From SCTG01 sp036005325 (GTDB lineage: Bacteria; Nitrospirota; Nitrospiria; Nitrospirales; NS-4), in contig DASYQR010000035.1 in assembly GCA_036005325.1 (NCBI GenBank), forward strand, positions 1-27,377: a stretch of 27,377 nt of DNA, in the 5' to 3' direction. Below, one piece after another: positions 7,108 to 14,520 of this stretch. Every line of letters begins with the position of its first letter. Position 1 is the stretch's first letter. The notes under the pieces were generated by a model that did not search any database, was not told the DNA's origin, and saw only the letters and a program-made list of their open reading frames with translations. The position numbers and the translations under genes were made by a program.

Positions 7108-7455
7108 TCAGTTGCGCACGCCGCTCCAGACCTTGTTGGGATCGATCTCCTTGTCCGGGTTCAGCTTACGGGCCCGTTCTAGGAGCACCTCTGTCGATTC
7201 CGGATAGGCGGGATCGGAGATACAACAGTTGTCCACCGGGCAGACCGCCGCACATTGGGGTTCATCGAAGTGCCCCACACACTCGGTGCAGCGCTCGTGA
7301 GTAATGACATAGATGCTATCGCCGACACCCTGGCCATCGCCGACGTGGTTGCCTTTCCCCTCGGCGTCGCTCCGGGTTTCGAAGATGGCTTCGTTGGGAC
7401 ACTCGGGGAGGCAGGCCCCGCAGGAAATACACTCGTCAGTGATCAGTAATGCCAT
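7108..7455 (-). CDS. 2[4Fe-4S] ferredoxin, Alvin/YfhL type
   Basis: The 115-residue small soluble electron carrier has a first cluster motif C9-x2-C12-x2-C15-x3-C19-P and a second C56-x2-C59-x8-C68-x3-C72-P, with a further Cys pair at 77-78. The x8 spacing in the second motif and the helical C-terminal extension (about 80-115) are hallmarks of Allochromatium-type ferredoxins. The segment between the two motifs (about residues 24-50, rich in Gly and Asp) is longer than in classical members. ATG 7455 is chosen because AAGGAGG precedes it and the Cys motif begins at residue 9; a longer GTG-initiated frame reaching 7557 is leader sequence. Its redox partner is not in the window. Confidence 0.93.
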   Translation of the reverse strand: MALLITDECISCGACLPECPNEAIFETRSDAEGKGNHVGDGQGVGDSIYVITHERCTECVGHFDEPQCAAVCPVDNCCISDPAYPESTEVLLERARKLNPDKEIDPNKVWSGVRN

Positions 7456-7560
7456 AACACTTGCCTCCTTCCCAGGCTCGCTCTCTCTGAATTTTCCCTT
7501 GTCGGAGGCTGATTGATAAGGTTGGCCCCCGGCTGAGAATTCATGATATGGTAACACGAA

Positions 7561-7590
7561 ATTTTAAAAGGAAGGCCTTCTTCTTGTCAA
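7561..7590 (-). promoter_or_regulatory. Promoter of the ferredoxin gene
   Basis: On the minus strand, a consensus TTGACA (7585-7590) is followed after 18 bp by TAAAAT (7561-7566). The predicted start near 7554 gives a leader of about 100 nt. The 7456-7682 gap between the ferredoxin and the divergent DUF192 gene holds no gene; a plus-strand TTGTCA overlaps this -35 but lacks a convincing -10. Confidence 0.6.
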
Positions 7591-7682
7591 TGTGATTTTT
7601 CTCAAGGACATAGGCCTGAAGACCTGTTCTGGTACGAGCAAAAGCCCTAGGCCCTATCTTCTCACCGTCCGGAGACAAACTT

Positions 7683-8165
7683 ATGGAAAAGGCGCAGGCG
7701 ACGCGGGTAGGCGTTTTAGCGGTCTTGGCGTTATGCCTGCTGATGGCTGGGAACTATTTCATGTCCACCAACCAGGGCCCCGAGTCCCTGGTGGTGAATT
7801 TCCCGTCCGGCGCCCAGTTGCGCATGGAGATCGCCGATAGTGAGAGGCCGCTGTTGCTCATCACAGGACTGGCCTTCCGAGAGACGCTTGCTCCCGACTC
7901 GGGAATGCTATTCATCTATGAGCGGGCGGATTTCTACCGCCGGAATACGCGTCAGTACCGCTTTCCTGTGGACATCATCTGGCTGGATGAAAGCAAACGC
8001 GTTCTTCTGATAACCGAAGAGGCTCAACCGTGCAAGATGGAGAAGTGTCCGGAATACGGTCCTCCCACGGAAAAAGCCCGCTACGTGATTGAAACGCTTG
8101 CTGGTTTCGCGCGCCGGGAGCGCCTGGCGGCGGGAGCGGAGTTGCGCTTCACCTTGCGGCTTTGA
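7683..8165 (+). CDS. Membrane-anchored DUF192 protein
   Basis: The 160-residue protein has an N-terminal hydrophobic segment (about residues 9-27, GVLAVLALCLLMAGNYFM) that is an uncleaved anchor or signal peptide, placing the rest outside the cytoplasmic membrane. The body matches DUF192/COG1430: GLAFRETLAPDSGMLFIYE, FPVDIIWLDESKRVLLI, a PCKMEKCPEYGP segment with two Cys, and YVIETLAGFARRERLAAGAEL. Family members are small exported proteins of unknown biochemical role. GGAG at 7671-7674 is 8 nt before the ATG. It heads a short plus-strand run with the chagasin-like gene and the aminotransferase. Confidence 0.85.
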   Translation: MEKAQATRVGVLAVLALCLLMAGNYFMSTNQGPESLVVNFPSGAQLRMEIADSERPLLLITGLAFRETLAPDSGMLFIYERADFYRRNTRQYRFPVDIIWLDESKRVLLITEEAQPCKMEKCPEYGPPTEKARYVIETLAGFARRERLAAGAELRFTLRL

Positions 8166-8216
8166 CTCACCCTGCCGTCTGACGTAAGATACCGCGCGAT
8201 TTGAGGGACGCAAACG

Positions 8217-8540
8217 ATGTCCGTGGGGATGAGCGAAGGCTGGAAACAGGAAAAGACGCTGGAAACCCGCGTTGGCGCGGTGTTTACCGTGCGTTTGTGG
8301 GAAGACCGCACGAGGGGCGAAATCTACGTGCCGTCCTATGATCCGGAAGCCTTGTCGTTACTCAACGACGACTACGAACGCAGCATCGGCGACAGCACGT
8401 ATATCGTCGATGCCGGAAAGCGCAGTTTCGAGTTTCGCGCGCTGAAGCCGGGCACCCACCGTATCGTATTCGAGAAGCGGATGGGCTGGAAGTTCACGGC
8501 TGAGGATCGTCGGGTCTACGTGGTGACGGTGGCTGGTTAG
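8217..8540 (+). CDS. Chagasin-like (inhibitor family I42) protein
   Basis: The 107-residue protein fits the beta-sandwich layout of chagasin/ICP-type cysteine-protease inhibitors: VGAVFTVRLWEDRTRG near residue 19-34, then ALSLLNDDY, SFEFRALKPGTHRIVFEKRMGW around 71-92, and a final VYVVTV strand. The inhibitory loops are degenerate: the NPTTGY-like loop reads EDRTRGEIY, the GxGG loop is missing, and the RPW loop reads RMGW. It has no signal peptide, unlike many bacterial relatives. Family membership is therefore likely, but actual protease inhibition is doubtful. GAGGGA lies about 9 nt before ATG 8217; ATG 8229 is an alternative start. The stop is followed after 2 nt by the aminotransferase GTG. 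Confidence 0.65.
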   Translation: MSVGMSEGWKQEKTLETRVGAVFTVRLWEDRTRGEIYVPSYDPEALSLLNDDYERSIGDSTYIVDAGKRSFEFRALKPGTHRIVFEKRMGWKFTAEDRRVYVVTVAG

Positions 8541-8542
8541 GT

Positions 8543-9382
8543 GTGCCTGAGATCGCGTTCGTCAACGACGTCTTCATGCCTCTCTCCGAGGCCCGTGTCT
8601 CGGTCGAGGACCGGGGCTTTCAGTTCGGAGATGGTATCTACGAACTCCTTCGAGTTTACGCTGGCCGCCCCTTTCATCTGACCGACCATCTCGGGCGTCT
8701 CGAGCAGAGCGCGCGCGCCTTGGGGATTCCCGTGCCCTATACGGGGGACCGTTGGGCGGCGGTGGTCGCCGAGGCGGTCTCGCGCAGCGGCTTTCCGGAG
8801 GCGAAAGTCTACATCCAAGTGACCCGCGGAGTCGCCCCTCGAGACCATGCGGTCGCGGGTCCGATGACACCAACAGTGGTGATGACGGTACGGGCGATGA
8901 CGCCGCCGCCGCCTGTCCTCTACGACAAAGGAGCGGATGTGATCACCGTCCCCGATATCCGATGGGGCCGGTGCGACATCAAAGCGATCTCTCTCCTGGC
9001 AAATGTGCTCGCGAAGCAGCAGGCGCGGGAGGCGGGCGCGTTTGAGGCGCTCTTCGTGCGGGACGGATATGTGCTGGAAGGCGCGACCAGCAACGTTCTG
9101 GCTGTACGGGGCCACACCCTTGTGACTCCGACCGAAGGACCGTTGCTCCTGTCCGGCGTGACACGCAAGGTGGTGCTCGGGTTGGCCCGGGAGGCGGGCG
9201 TAGTGGTCAAGGAGCAGTCGGTGTCCGAGGCCCATCTCTATGCTGCCGATGAGGTTTTGCTGACCGGGACGACGATCGAAGTGTTGCCGGTTGCTCGGGT
9301 CAACGGACGCCCGATCGGAGCAGGTGCCCCCGGTCCCACCACGCAATTGATGATGGCCCAGTTCAGGAACTTGCATGCCTAG
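8543..9382 (+). CDS. dat: D-amino-acid (D-alanine) aminotransferase, class IV
   Basis: The 279-residue PLP enzyme interconverts D-alanine and 2-oxoglutarate with pyruvate and D-glutamate, supplying D-amino acids for peptidoglycan. Residues 5-30 carry the fold-type IV start (FVNDVFMPLSEARVSVEDRGFQFGDG). Lys147 in CDIKAISLLANVLAK is the PLP Schiff-base lysine, and Glu179 in LEGATSNVLAV is the conserved cofactor partner. The TGTTIEVLPV segment near residue 240 resembles D-alanine aminotransferases more than IlvE. Branched-chain aminotransferase or aminodeoxychorismate lyase are less likely alternatives. The GTG start at 8543 lies 2 nt after the previous stop. A strong terminator follows the gene. 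Confidence 0.88.
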   Translation: MPEIAFVNDVFMPLSEARVSVEDRGFQFGDGIYELLRVYAGRPFHLTDHLGRLEQSARALGIPVPYTGDRWAAVVAEAVSRSGFPEAKVYIQVTRGVAPRDHAVAGPMTPTVVMTVRAMTPPPPVLYDKGADVITVPDIRWGRCDIKAISLLANVLAKQQAREAGAFEALFVRDGYVLEGATSNVLAVRGHTLVTPTEGPLLLSGVTRKVVLGLAREAGVVVKEQSVSEAHLYAADEVLLTGTTIEVLPVARVNGRPIGAGAPGPTTQLMMAQFRNLHA

Positions 9383-9390
9383 TTTTTCCC

Positions 9391-9419
9391 TTGCGTTCCC
9401 ATGGACATGTGTGTTAATT
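9391..9419 (+). promoter_or_regulatory. Weak candidate promoter upstream of rimP
   Basis: TTGCGT (9391-9396) and TTAATT (9414-9419) are spaced by 17 bp in an AT-rich patch between the aminotransferase and rimP. If active, the transcript would begin just before the 9431-9457 hairpin, which would then lie in the rimP leader. Both hexamers are imperfect. Confidence 0.25.
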
Positions 9420-9430
9420 TTAAAATTGTG

Positions 9431-9457
9431 AAAGTGGGCTCGAGCCCACTTTTTTTT
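9431..9457 (+). terminator. Perfect intrinsic terminator between dat and rimP
   Basis: A perfect palindrome at 9431-9452 (core AGTGGGCTCGAGCCCACT) is followed by eight consecutive T at 9450-9457. It should end dat transcription. The rimP ATG is only 5 nt beyond it, so it may also serve as an attenuator of the rimP-nusA-infB operon. Confidence 0.85.
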
Positions 9458-9462
9458 CGGTC

Positions 9463-10029
9463 ATGACGGGTCGAGACCATCCCTATGTGCCAGCCGGTGG
9501 CGGTCCTCCTCCGGGAACCGCCAGAGGGTCCGAACGGATTGGCGCTGCTGTCCAGCGAATCGTTGGCCCTGTCCTCTCCTCACTCGGATTGGCGCTCGTC
9601 GATGTGGAAGTGCGAGGGCGTGGACCGAAGACCCTGATCCGTGTGGTCATCGAACGGCCCCAGGGCCAGGGTGATGGCGGAGTCTCCGTCGAGGACTGCG
9701 GGCGCGCGCACGTCCTGATCGGGCATGCGCTGGACGTGGAGGATCCTATCCCTCACACGTACGTGCTGGAGGTCTCGTCCCCCGGGTTGGACCGCCCGAT
9801 CCGGCAGGTCAGCGAATATGAGCGGTTCAGAGGCCGTCTGGCGCGATTCAAGATGGCCAAGCCGGTGCTGGGGCAGATGGTGGTGATCGGCCGGATACAG
9901 AGATTCGACGGCACACAGGTCTGGGTGGAAGTCGCGCCTGGCGGAAAACGTGCGGGGACCGCGATACCGATGGCCCTCCCGCTGGCCGACATTCTGGAGG
10001 CCAGACTGGAAGTGGAATTCGGAAAGTAA
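9463..10029 (+). CDS. rimP: Ribosome maturation factor RimP
   Basis: The 188-residue protein assists 30S subunit maturation and acts on free 30S particles. Recognisable family blocks are IVGPVLSSLGLALVDVEVRGRG near residues 34-55, VSVEDCGRAHVLIGHALDVEDPIPHTYVLEVSSPGLDRPI in the middle and the C-terminal SH3-like domain. The N-terminus carries about 24 extra residues (Gly/Pro-rich PAGGGPPPGTARG) compared with the usual ~150-residue protein. The only nearby starts are ATG 9463 and GTG 9487, neither with a Shine-Dalgarno; ATG 9463 lies directly behind the terminator T-run. It is the first gene of the nusA-infB operon, 14 nt ahead of nusA. Confidence 0.93.
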   Translation: MTGRDHPYVPAGGGPPPGTARGSERIGAAVQRIVGPVLSSLGLALVDVEVRGRGPKTLIRVVIERPQGQGDGGVSVEDCGRAHVLIGHALDVEDPIPHTYVLEVSSPGLDRPIRQVSEYERFRGRLARFKMAKPVLGQMVVIGRIQRFDGTQVWVEVAPGGKRAGTAIPMALPLADILEARLEVEFGK

Positions 10030-10043
10030 CGGAGCAGGAATTT

Positions 10044-11261
10044 ATGGGCCGAGAGCTTCTTTCAGTGATCGAACAGATCGGGCGTGAGAAGGGAATCGAT
10101 ACGGGACGCATCCTGGATGCGGTGGAATCGGCGTTGCTCACGGCGGCGAAAAAGCGCTATGGTGCGGCCGAGAATATCCAGGTTCACATCGATCGCAAGA
10201 GCGGCGAGGTGGAGGCCATCTCTCTGAAAAAGATCGTCAACGAGGTCACCAATCCCAAATCCGAAGTCTCGCTGGCTGAGGCCCGCAAGATCGACAGCGA
10301 GGCCGAATTGGGGGACGAGATCGGCTCCGTCATCGAGATTGAGGAATTCGGCCGGATTGCGGCGCAAACTGCGAAGCAGGTGATCTTTCAGAAAGTCCGC
10401 GAGGCCGAATGGGAGGTCGTGCAACGGGAATATTCGGCGCGGCAGGGCGATCTGGTCAACGGGATTATTCTCGGGCAGGAGCGCCGCAACTACATCGTCG
10501 ATCTCGGCAAGACCGAAGCGATTCTTCCGGCTCATGAGCAAATTCCGCGGGAAACTTATCGTCGGGGAGACCGCGTCAAGGCGTATCTCCTCGATGTCAA
10601 GCGGACGCTGCGGGATGTGCAGGTGATCCTTTCCCGAACCCATCCGAATTTCATCGTCAAGCTGTTTGAGGCGGAGGTGCCGGAGATTGCGGAGAAGATC
10701 GTGGAGATCAAGGGCGTGGTGCGCGAGCCAGGCGATCGGACCAAAATCGCCGTCGTCTCGCGCGATCGCGCCGTCGATCCGGTCGGCGCCTGTGTCGGAA
10801 TGAAGGGATCACGGGTCCAAGCGGTGGTGCGCGAACTGCGGGGGGAAAAAATCGATATCGTTGCGTGGACGCCGGATTCGCGGGTCTTCATCGCGGAGGC
10901 CTTGAACCCTGCGGTCATTGAAAAAGTGGGCGTGGACGAAGAAAAGAAATCGGCGCTGGTGGTAGTCGCAGACAACCAGCTCTCGCTGGCGATCGGACGG
11001 AACGGGCAGAACGTCCGACTCGCTGCCAAGCTGACCGGCTGGAAGATCGACATCATCGGCGCCAGCGAGTATGAGAAAGAACGGGTGGTGCGCGACCAGG
11101 AAACGCGAGCCGCCATCGCGCATCAATTGCAGGAGCAACACGCGCGGCTGGTGGAAGCGGAATCGGCGGCTGCGGCCCAGCGGGAGGCGGTCGGGGAAGA
11201 AGAGACCCCGCCGGAGCGTCCCGCTGAAACCAGTCAGGACGAGCAGGCTACGGGAGCCTAA
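10044..11261 (+). CDS. nusA: Transcription termination/antitermination factor NusA
   Basis: The 405-residue protein binds RNA polymerase and modulates pausing, termination and antitermination. The order is an N-terminal RNAP-binding domain (about 1-125), S1 domain (about 133-198, GDLVNGIILGQERRNYIVDLG), KH1 (about 200-278 with VGMKGSRVQAV) and KH2 (about 280-345 with IGRNGQNVRLA). It ends with a Glu/Ala-rich tail and lacks the acidic AR1/AR2 repeats of Escherichia coli NusA, as in most bacteria. GGAGCAGGA precedes ATG 10044. The neighbours rimP and infB are its usual operon partners. NusA autoregulates this operon in Escherichia coli, which makes the upstream terminator notable. Confidence 0.97.
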   Translation: MGRELLSVIEQIGREKGIDTGRILDAVESALLTAAKKRYGAAENIQVHIDRKSGEVEAISLKKIVNEVTNPKSEVSLAEARKIDSEAELGDEIGSVIEIEEFGRIAAQTAKQVIFQKVREAEWEVVQREYSARQGDLVNGIILGQERRNYIVDLGKTEAILPAHEQIPRETYRRGDRVKAYLLDVKRTLRDVQVILSRTHPNFIVKLFEAEVPEIAEKIVEIKGVVREPGDRTKIAVVSRDRAVDPVGACVGMKGSRVQAVVRELRGEKIDIVAWTPDSRVFIAEALNPAVIEKVGVDEEKKSALVVVADNQLSLAIGRNGQNVRLAAKLTGWKIDIIGASEYEKERVVRDQETRAAIAHQLQEQHARLVEAESAAAAQREAVGEEETPPERPAETSQDEQATGA

Positions 11262-11279
11262 GTAGAGGCGCGAAGGGGC

Positions 11280-13823
11280 ATGCGGGTTTTCGAGCTAGCC
11301 AAGCAACTTGGAGTCTCCAGTAAGGACCTGATGAAGGACCTGAAAAGCCTTGGGGTGACGGTCGCGACCCACATGGCGGTCCTCGAAGACGAGACGGTTA
11401 CAAAGATTCTGGCCAAGGTGACGCCGAAAGCCAAGAAACAAGCGGGACCGTCTGTGGCGAAGGCTTCCAAAACCACGGCAAAGGCCAAGGCCGCCAAGCC
11501 CGCCCCCACACCCGCGCTGAAGCCCAAGGGAGCTTCCGCGCGCGCGACCGCTCCGGCCAAACCGACCTCCCCCCTCGCCGAACCGCCGAAGGCGGAGAAG
11601 AAGTTGATCCTGGTCAAACGGCGGCCCAGCGAAACGTCTACCGTTGAGGATCTCGCCCCTCTCAAACCGGCCGAGGAGGCCGCCGTCCCGCCGTCGAGTC
11701 CCGCGCCTCGGGAGTCTCTGCCGCATCCGGCGCCACCGGGCCATGCGGAACCTTTTGCCGCGACGCCGCCTCCACCTGTCCCGCCAACCGCTTTCGGTCA
11801 AAAGCCGCCGCCATCCCTCTCCGATGCCGACCGCCATCCGGGTGGGAAGAAGGGCGCCGGCCTGGCGCCGTCGCAGCCTGATCTGCTCAACCTGAAGGAT
11901 AAGATCAAAAAAGTCCGCCGGACGGTTCGAGGGCGGGAAGACGAGCCGGTTCCCACGCGGGATGACGCAGCCCGCTGGCGGGATCTGCGGGCAATGCCAA
12001 TGCACCGGCGCGAGGAGAAAACGCGTCACGCGGCGACAGGCTCGACCGCCGAGGTCACCAAGCCCCGCCTGAAAGCGGTCAGGCTGGAAGCAGGACTCTC
12101 CGTCAAGGATTTTGCGGAGGCCGTGGGGCAAAAGCCCGCCGATGTGATGCGCAAACTCATGGATATGGGGACGATGCTGACGTTGAATCAACCGATTCCC
12201 TCCGATGCCGCCACGCTCCTGGCCGAGTCCTTCGGGGTGAAAGTGGAGATGATGACTGAACGGCCGGCTGAAGAACTGCTCGAAGAACCTGTCGAGGCCG
12301 AGGAAGCACAGGTGCCGCGGCCCCCCGTGGTCACGATCATGGGCCACGTCGATCACGGCAAGACGTCGCTGTTGGACGCGATCCGGGAGACCCGCGTGAC
12401 CGAAGGCGAAGCGGGAGGGATCACGCAACACATCGGTGCGTATGTCGTGCAGGCCCGCGGCAAGGCCATCACTTTTCTGGATACGCCGGGCCATGAAGCC
12501 TTCACGGCGATGCGCGCGCGGGGCGCGAAGGTCACCGACCTCGTGGTCTTGGTCGTCGCGGCCGATGACGGCGTCATGCCGCAGACCATCGAGGCCATCG
12601 ACCATGCACGGGCGGCGAACGTACCGCTCATCGTGGCCATTAATAAGATGGATAAGCCGGACGCTAATCCCGATCGGGTCAGAAACTCGCTGGCGGAGAG
12701 AGGATTGGTGCCTGAGGTGTGGGGCGGGGAAACGATCTACGTCGAAGTCTCCGCCAAGAAGAAGACCGGCTTGGATACCTTGCTGGAGATGATTCTGCTG
12801 CAAGCGGAAGTGCTGGAGTTGCGCGCCAATCCCGCCCGATTGGCCAAAGGCATCGTGATCGAAGCCAAAATCGACCGCGGCCGCGGCCCGGTCGCCACCG
12901 TTCTGGTCCAAGCCGGCACCCTTCGAGTCGGTGACGCCTTCGTGGTCGGCACATACAGTGGTCGAGTCCGGGCCCTCTTCGACGACGCTGGGCGGTCGGT
13001 GAAAGAGGCCGGTCCGTCCATCCCCGTGGGAGTGGTCGGCTTGCTGGGAGTCCCCATGGCCGGCGACGAATTCGTCGTCACCAAGGATGAGCGCATCGCC
13101 CGTGAGATCGCGGAGTCGCGGCTCGAAAAGCAACGAACGGCCGGGATGGCGCCTGTCCGCAAGGTGACGTTGGACGATCTGTTCTCGCAGGTCACGGAAG
13201 GGACGGTCAAAGATCTGGGCATCGTCATCAGGGCCGATGTGCAGGGCTCGGCCGAAGCCATCGGGGATGCCATCGAACGGCTCGGCACCGATGCCGTCAA
13301 ACCCCATGTCATTCTGAAAGGGGTGGGCGGGATCACGGAGAACGACGTCCAACTGGCATCGTCATCGAATGCGATCATCATCGGCTTTAACGTCAGACCG
13401 GAAGCGAAGGCGGCCGCCCTGGCCGAGCAGGAAGGGGTCGACATCCGCGCCTACAGCATCATCTACGAGGCGCTGACCGACATCAAGGCGGCGATGGAAG
13501 GGTTACTCGAACCCACCCTGAAGGAGCGGACGCTGGGACGGGCGGAGGTGCGCCAGGTGTTCATGATCCCCAAAGCCGGCGCCGTGGCCGGATGCTATGT
13601 GACGGACGGGACGATCGTGCGCGCCGGTGCCAGCGTGCGGGTCGTGCGGGACGGCGTCGTCGTCTACACGGGACGGCTGGGCTCGCTCCGCCGTTTCAAG
13701 GATGATGTGAAAGAAGTAGCGGCCGGCTACGAGTGCGGCATCGGCATCGAAAACTTTAACGATATCAAGGTCGGTGACCGGCTGGAAGTGTTCACAATCG
13801 ACAAGGTCGCGGCAAAACTCTGA
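11280..13823 (+). CDS. infB: Translation initiation factor IF-2
   Basis: The 847-residue GTPase brings fMet-tRNA to the 30S subunit and promotes subunit joining. Residues 1-50 form an IF2_N module (MRVFELAKQLGVSSKDLMKDLK). A long Ala/Pro/Lys-rich linker (about 55-250) follows, then a second IF2_N module at about 262-325. The G domain has G1 GHVDHGKT at 355-362, DTPGHE (G3), NKMD (G4) and SAK (G5). Domains II to IV follow, including the VRPEAKAAALAEQEGVDIR segment and the C-terminal fMet-tRNA-binding domain. Length is typical of the long bacterial form. ATG 11280 lies 18 nt after nusA with GAAGG upstream. Confidence 0.98.
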   Translation: MRVFELAKQLGVSSKDLMKDLKSLGVTVATHMAVLEDETVTKILAKVTPKAKKQAGPSVAKASKTTAKAKAAKPAPTPALKPKGASARATAPAKPTSPLAEPPKAEKKLILVKRRPSETSTVEDLAPLKPAEEAAVPPSSPAPRESLPHPAPPGHAEPFAATPPPPVPPTAFGQKPPPSLSDADRHPGGKKGAGLAPSQPDLLNLKDKIKKVRRTVRGREDEPVPTRDDAARWRDLRAMPMHRREEKTRHAATGSTAEVTKPRLKAVRLEAGLSVKDFAEAVGQKPADVMRKLMDMGTMLTLNQPIPSDAATLLAESFGVKVEMMTERPAEELLEEPVEAEEAQVPRPPVVTIMGHVDHGKTSLLDAIRETRVTEGEAGGITQHIGAYVVQARGKAITFLDTPGHEAFTAMRARGAKVTDLVVLVVAADDGVMPQTIEAIDHARAANVPLIVAINKMDKPDANPDRVRNSLAERGLVPEVWGGETIYVEVSAKKKTGLDTLLEMILLQAEVLELRANPARLAKGIVIEAKIDRGRGPVATVLVQAGTLRVGDAFVVGTYSGRVRALFDDAGRSVKEAGPSIPVGVVGLLGVPMAGDEFVVTKDERIAREIAESRLEKQRTAGMAPVRKVTLDDLFSQVTEGTVKDLGIVIRADVQGSAEAIGDAIERLGTDAVKPHVILKGVGGITENDVQLASSSNAIIIGFNVRPEAKAAALAEQEGVDIRAYSIIYEALTDIKAAMEGLLEPTLKERTLGRAEVRQVFMIPKAGAVAGCYVTDGTIVRAGASVRVVRDGVVVYTGRLGSLRRFKDDVKEVAAGYECGIGIENFNDIKVGDRLEVFTIDKVAAKL

Positions 13824-13836
13824 TCCCGCTCCTCCC

Positions 13837-14118
13837 ATGGTCGTTGGCGTCTGTACGATTGATCTGCACCTGCCGGGCATCGGTTCGCTCAAAGGCAAGC
13901 GACAGATTCTGTTGAGCCTGAAGGAGCGCATCAAGAACACGTACAATGTCTCGATCGCCGAAGTGGACGCCAATGATCTCTGGCAGCGGGCGGTGCTCGG
14001 CGTGGCCTGCGTGGCGAATGACGGTCGGCATGTCAATCGCGTGCTGGATTCGGTGCTGAATGCCGTCCGCGCCAATCCGTCCGTTGAGCTGCTCCAGCAT
14101 CACACGGAGCTCCTGTGA
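13837..14118 (+). CDS. ylxP: DUF503 (YlxP-like) protein
   Basis: The 93-residue protein matches DUF503: MVVGVCTIDLHLPGIGSLKGKR, then LKERIKNTYNVSIAEVDANDLWQRAVLGVACVAND and a C-terminal helix. In Bacillus this gene (ylxP) also sits between infB and rbfA and is linked to ribosome biogenesis; the molecular role is poorly defined. ATG 13837 is chosen because the family begins there; the frame extends upstream into infB without similarity. The 13 nt between the infB stop and this ATG are pyrimidine-rich (CGCTCCTCCC) with no Shine-Dalgarno, so expression probably depends on coupling to infB. Confidence 0.9.
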   Translation: MVVGVCTIDLHLPGIGSLKGKRQILLSLKERIKNTYNVSIAEVDANDLWQRAVLGVACVANDGRHVNRVLDSVLNAVRANPSVELLQHHTELL

Positions 14119-14121
14119 GCG

Positions 14122-14520
14122 ATGGTGGGATTTAAACGTACCGAGCGGGTGAGCGATCAGATTCGCATGGAGATCGCCGACATTCTGATGCGGCGGGTCA
14201 AAGATCCCCGTGTCGGCTTCGTGACCGTGACGGCTGTGGATGTGACGGCAGACCTGAAGCAGGCCTGGGTATACGTGACGGTTTTGCAGCAGGGGGCGCA
14301 AGAGGCCGAGACGCTGGACGCGCTGGCGCGCGCGGAAGGGTTCATCAAAAGTGAGTTGGGCCGACGCCTGAAGCTGCGGTATGTGCCAGGCATAAAGTTT
14401 GTCAAGGACACGTCGATTGATCGCGTGACACGGGTCCTGAATCTGCTTGATGAGGTGCGACCGAAACAAGCCGAATCGAGAGACGAGAATGCGGGGAGAA
14501 AAGACCGTGGCCAAGCTTGA
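14122..14520 (+). CDS. rbfA: Ribosome-binding factor A
   Basis: The 132-residue KH-fold protein matures the 30S subunit at the 5' end of 16S rRNA. Family blocks are KRTERVSDQIRMEIADIL, RVKDPRVGFVTVTAVDVTADLKQAWVYVTV and GFIKSELGRRLKLRYVPGIKFVKDTSID. It starts 3 nt after the DUF503 stop and its 3' end overlaps truB by 14 nt. Between rbfA and truB many bacteria carry nrnA (DHH phosphoesterase); it is absent here. Confidence 0.96.
   Translation: MVGFKRTERVSDQIRMEIADILMRRVKDPRVGFVTVTAVDVTADLKQAWVYVTVLQQGAQEAETLDALARAEGFIKSELGRRLKLRYVPGIKFVKDTSIDRVTRVLNLLDEVRPKQAESRDENAGRKDRGQA

Noticed and set aside
11295..13352. 685-codon open frame antisense to infB
   Set aside because: High GC coding sequence leaves long antisense frames; its composition (His/Arg/Asp-rich) has no family features, while the sense strand is unmistakable IF-2.
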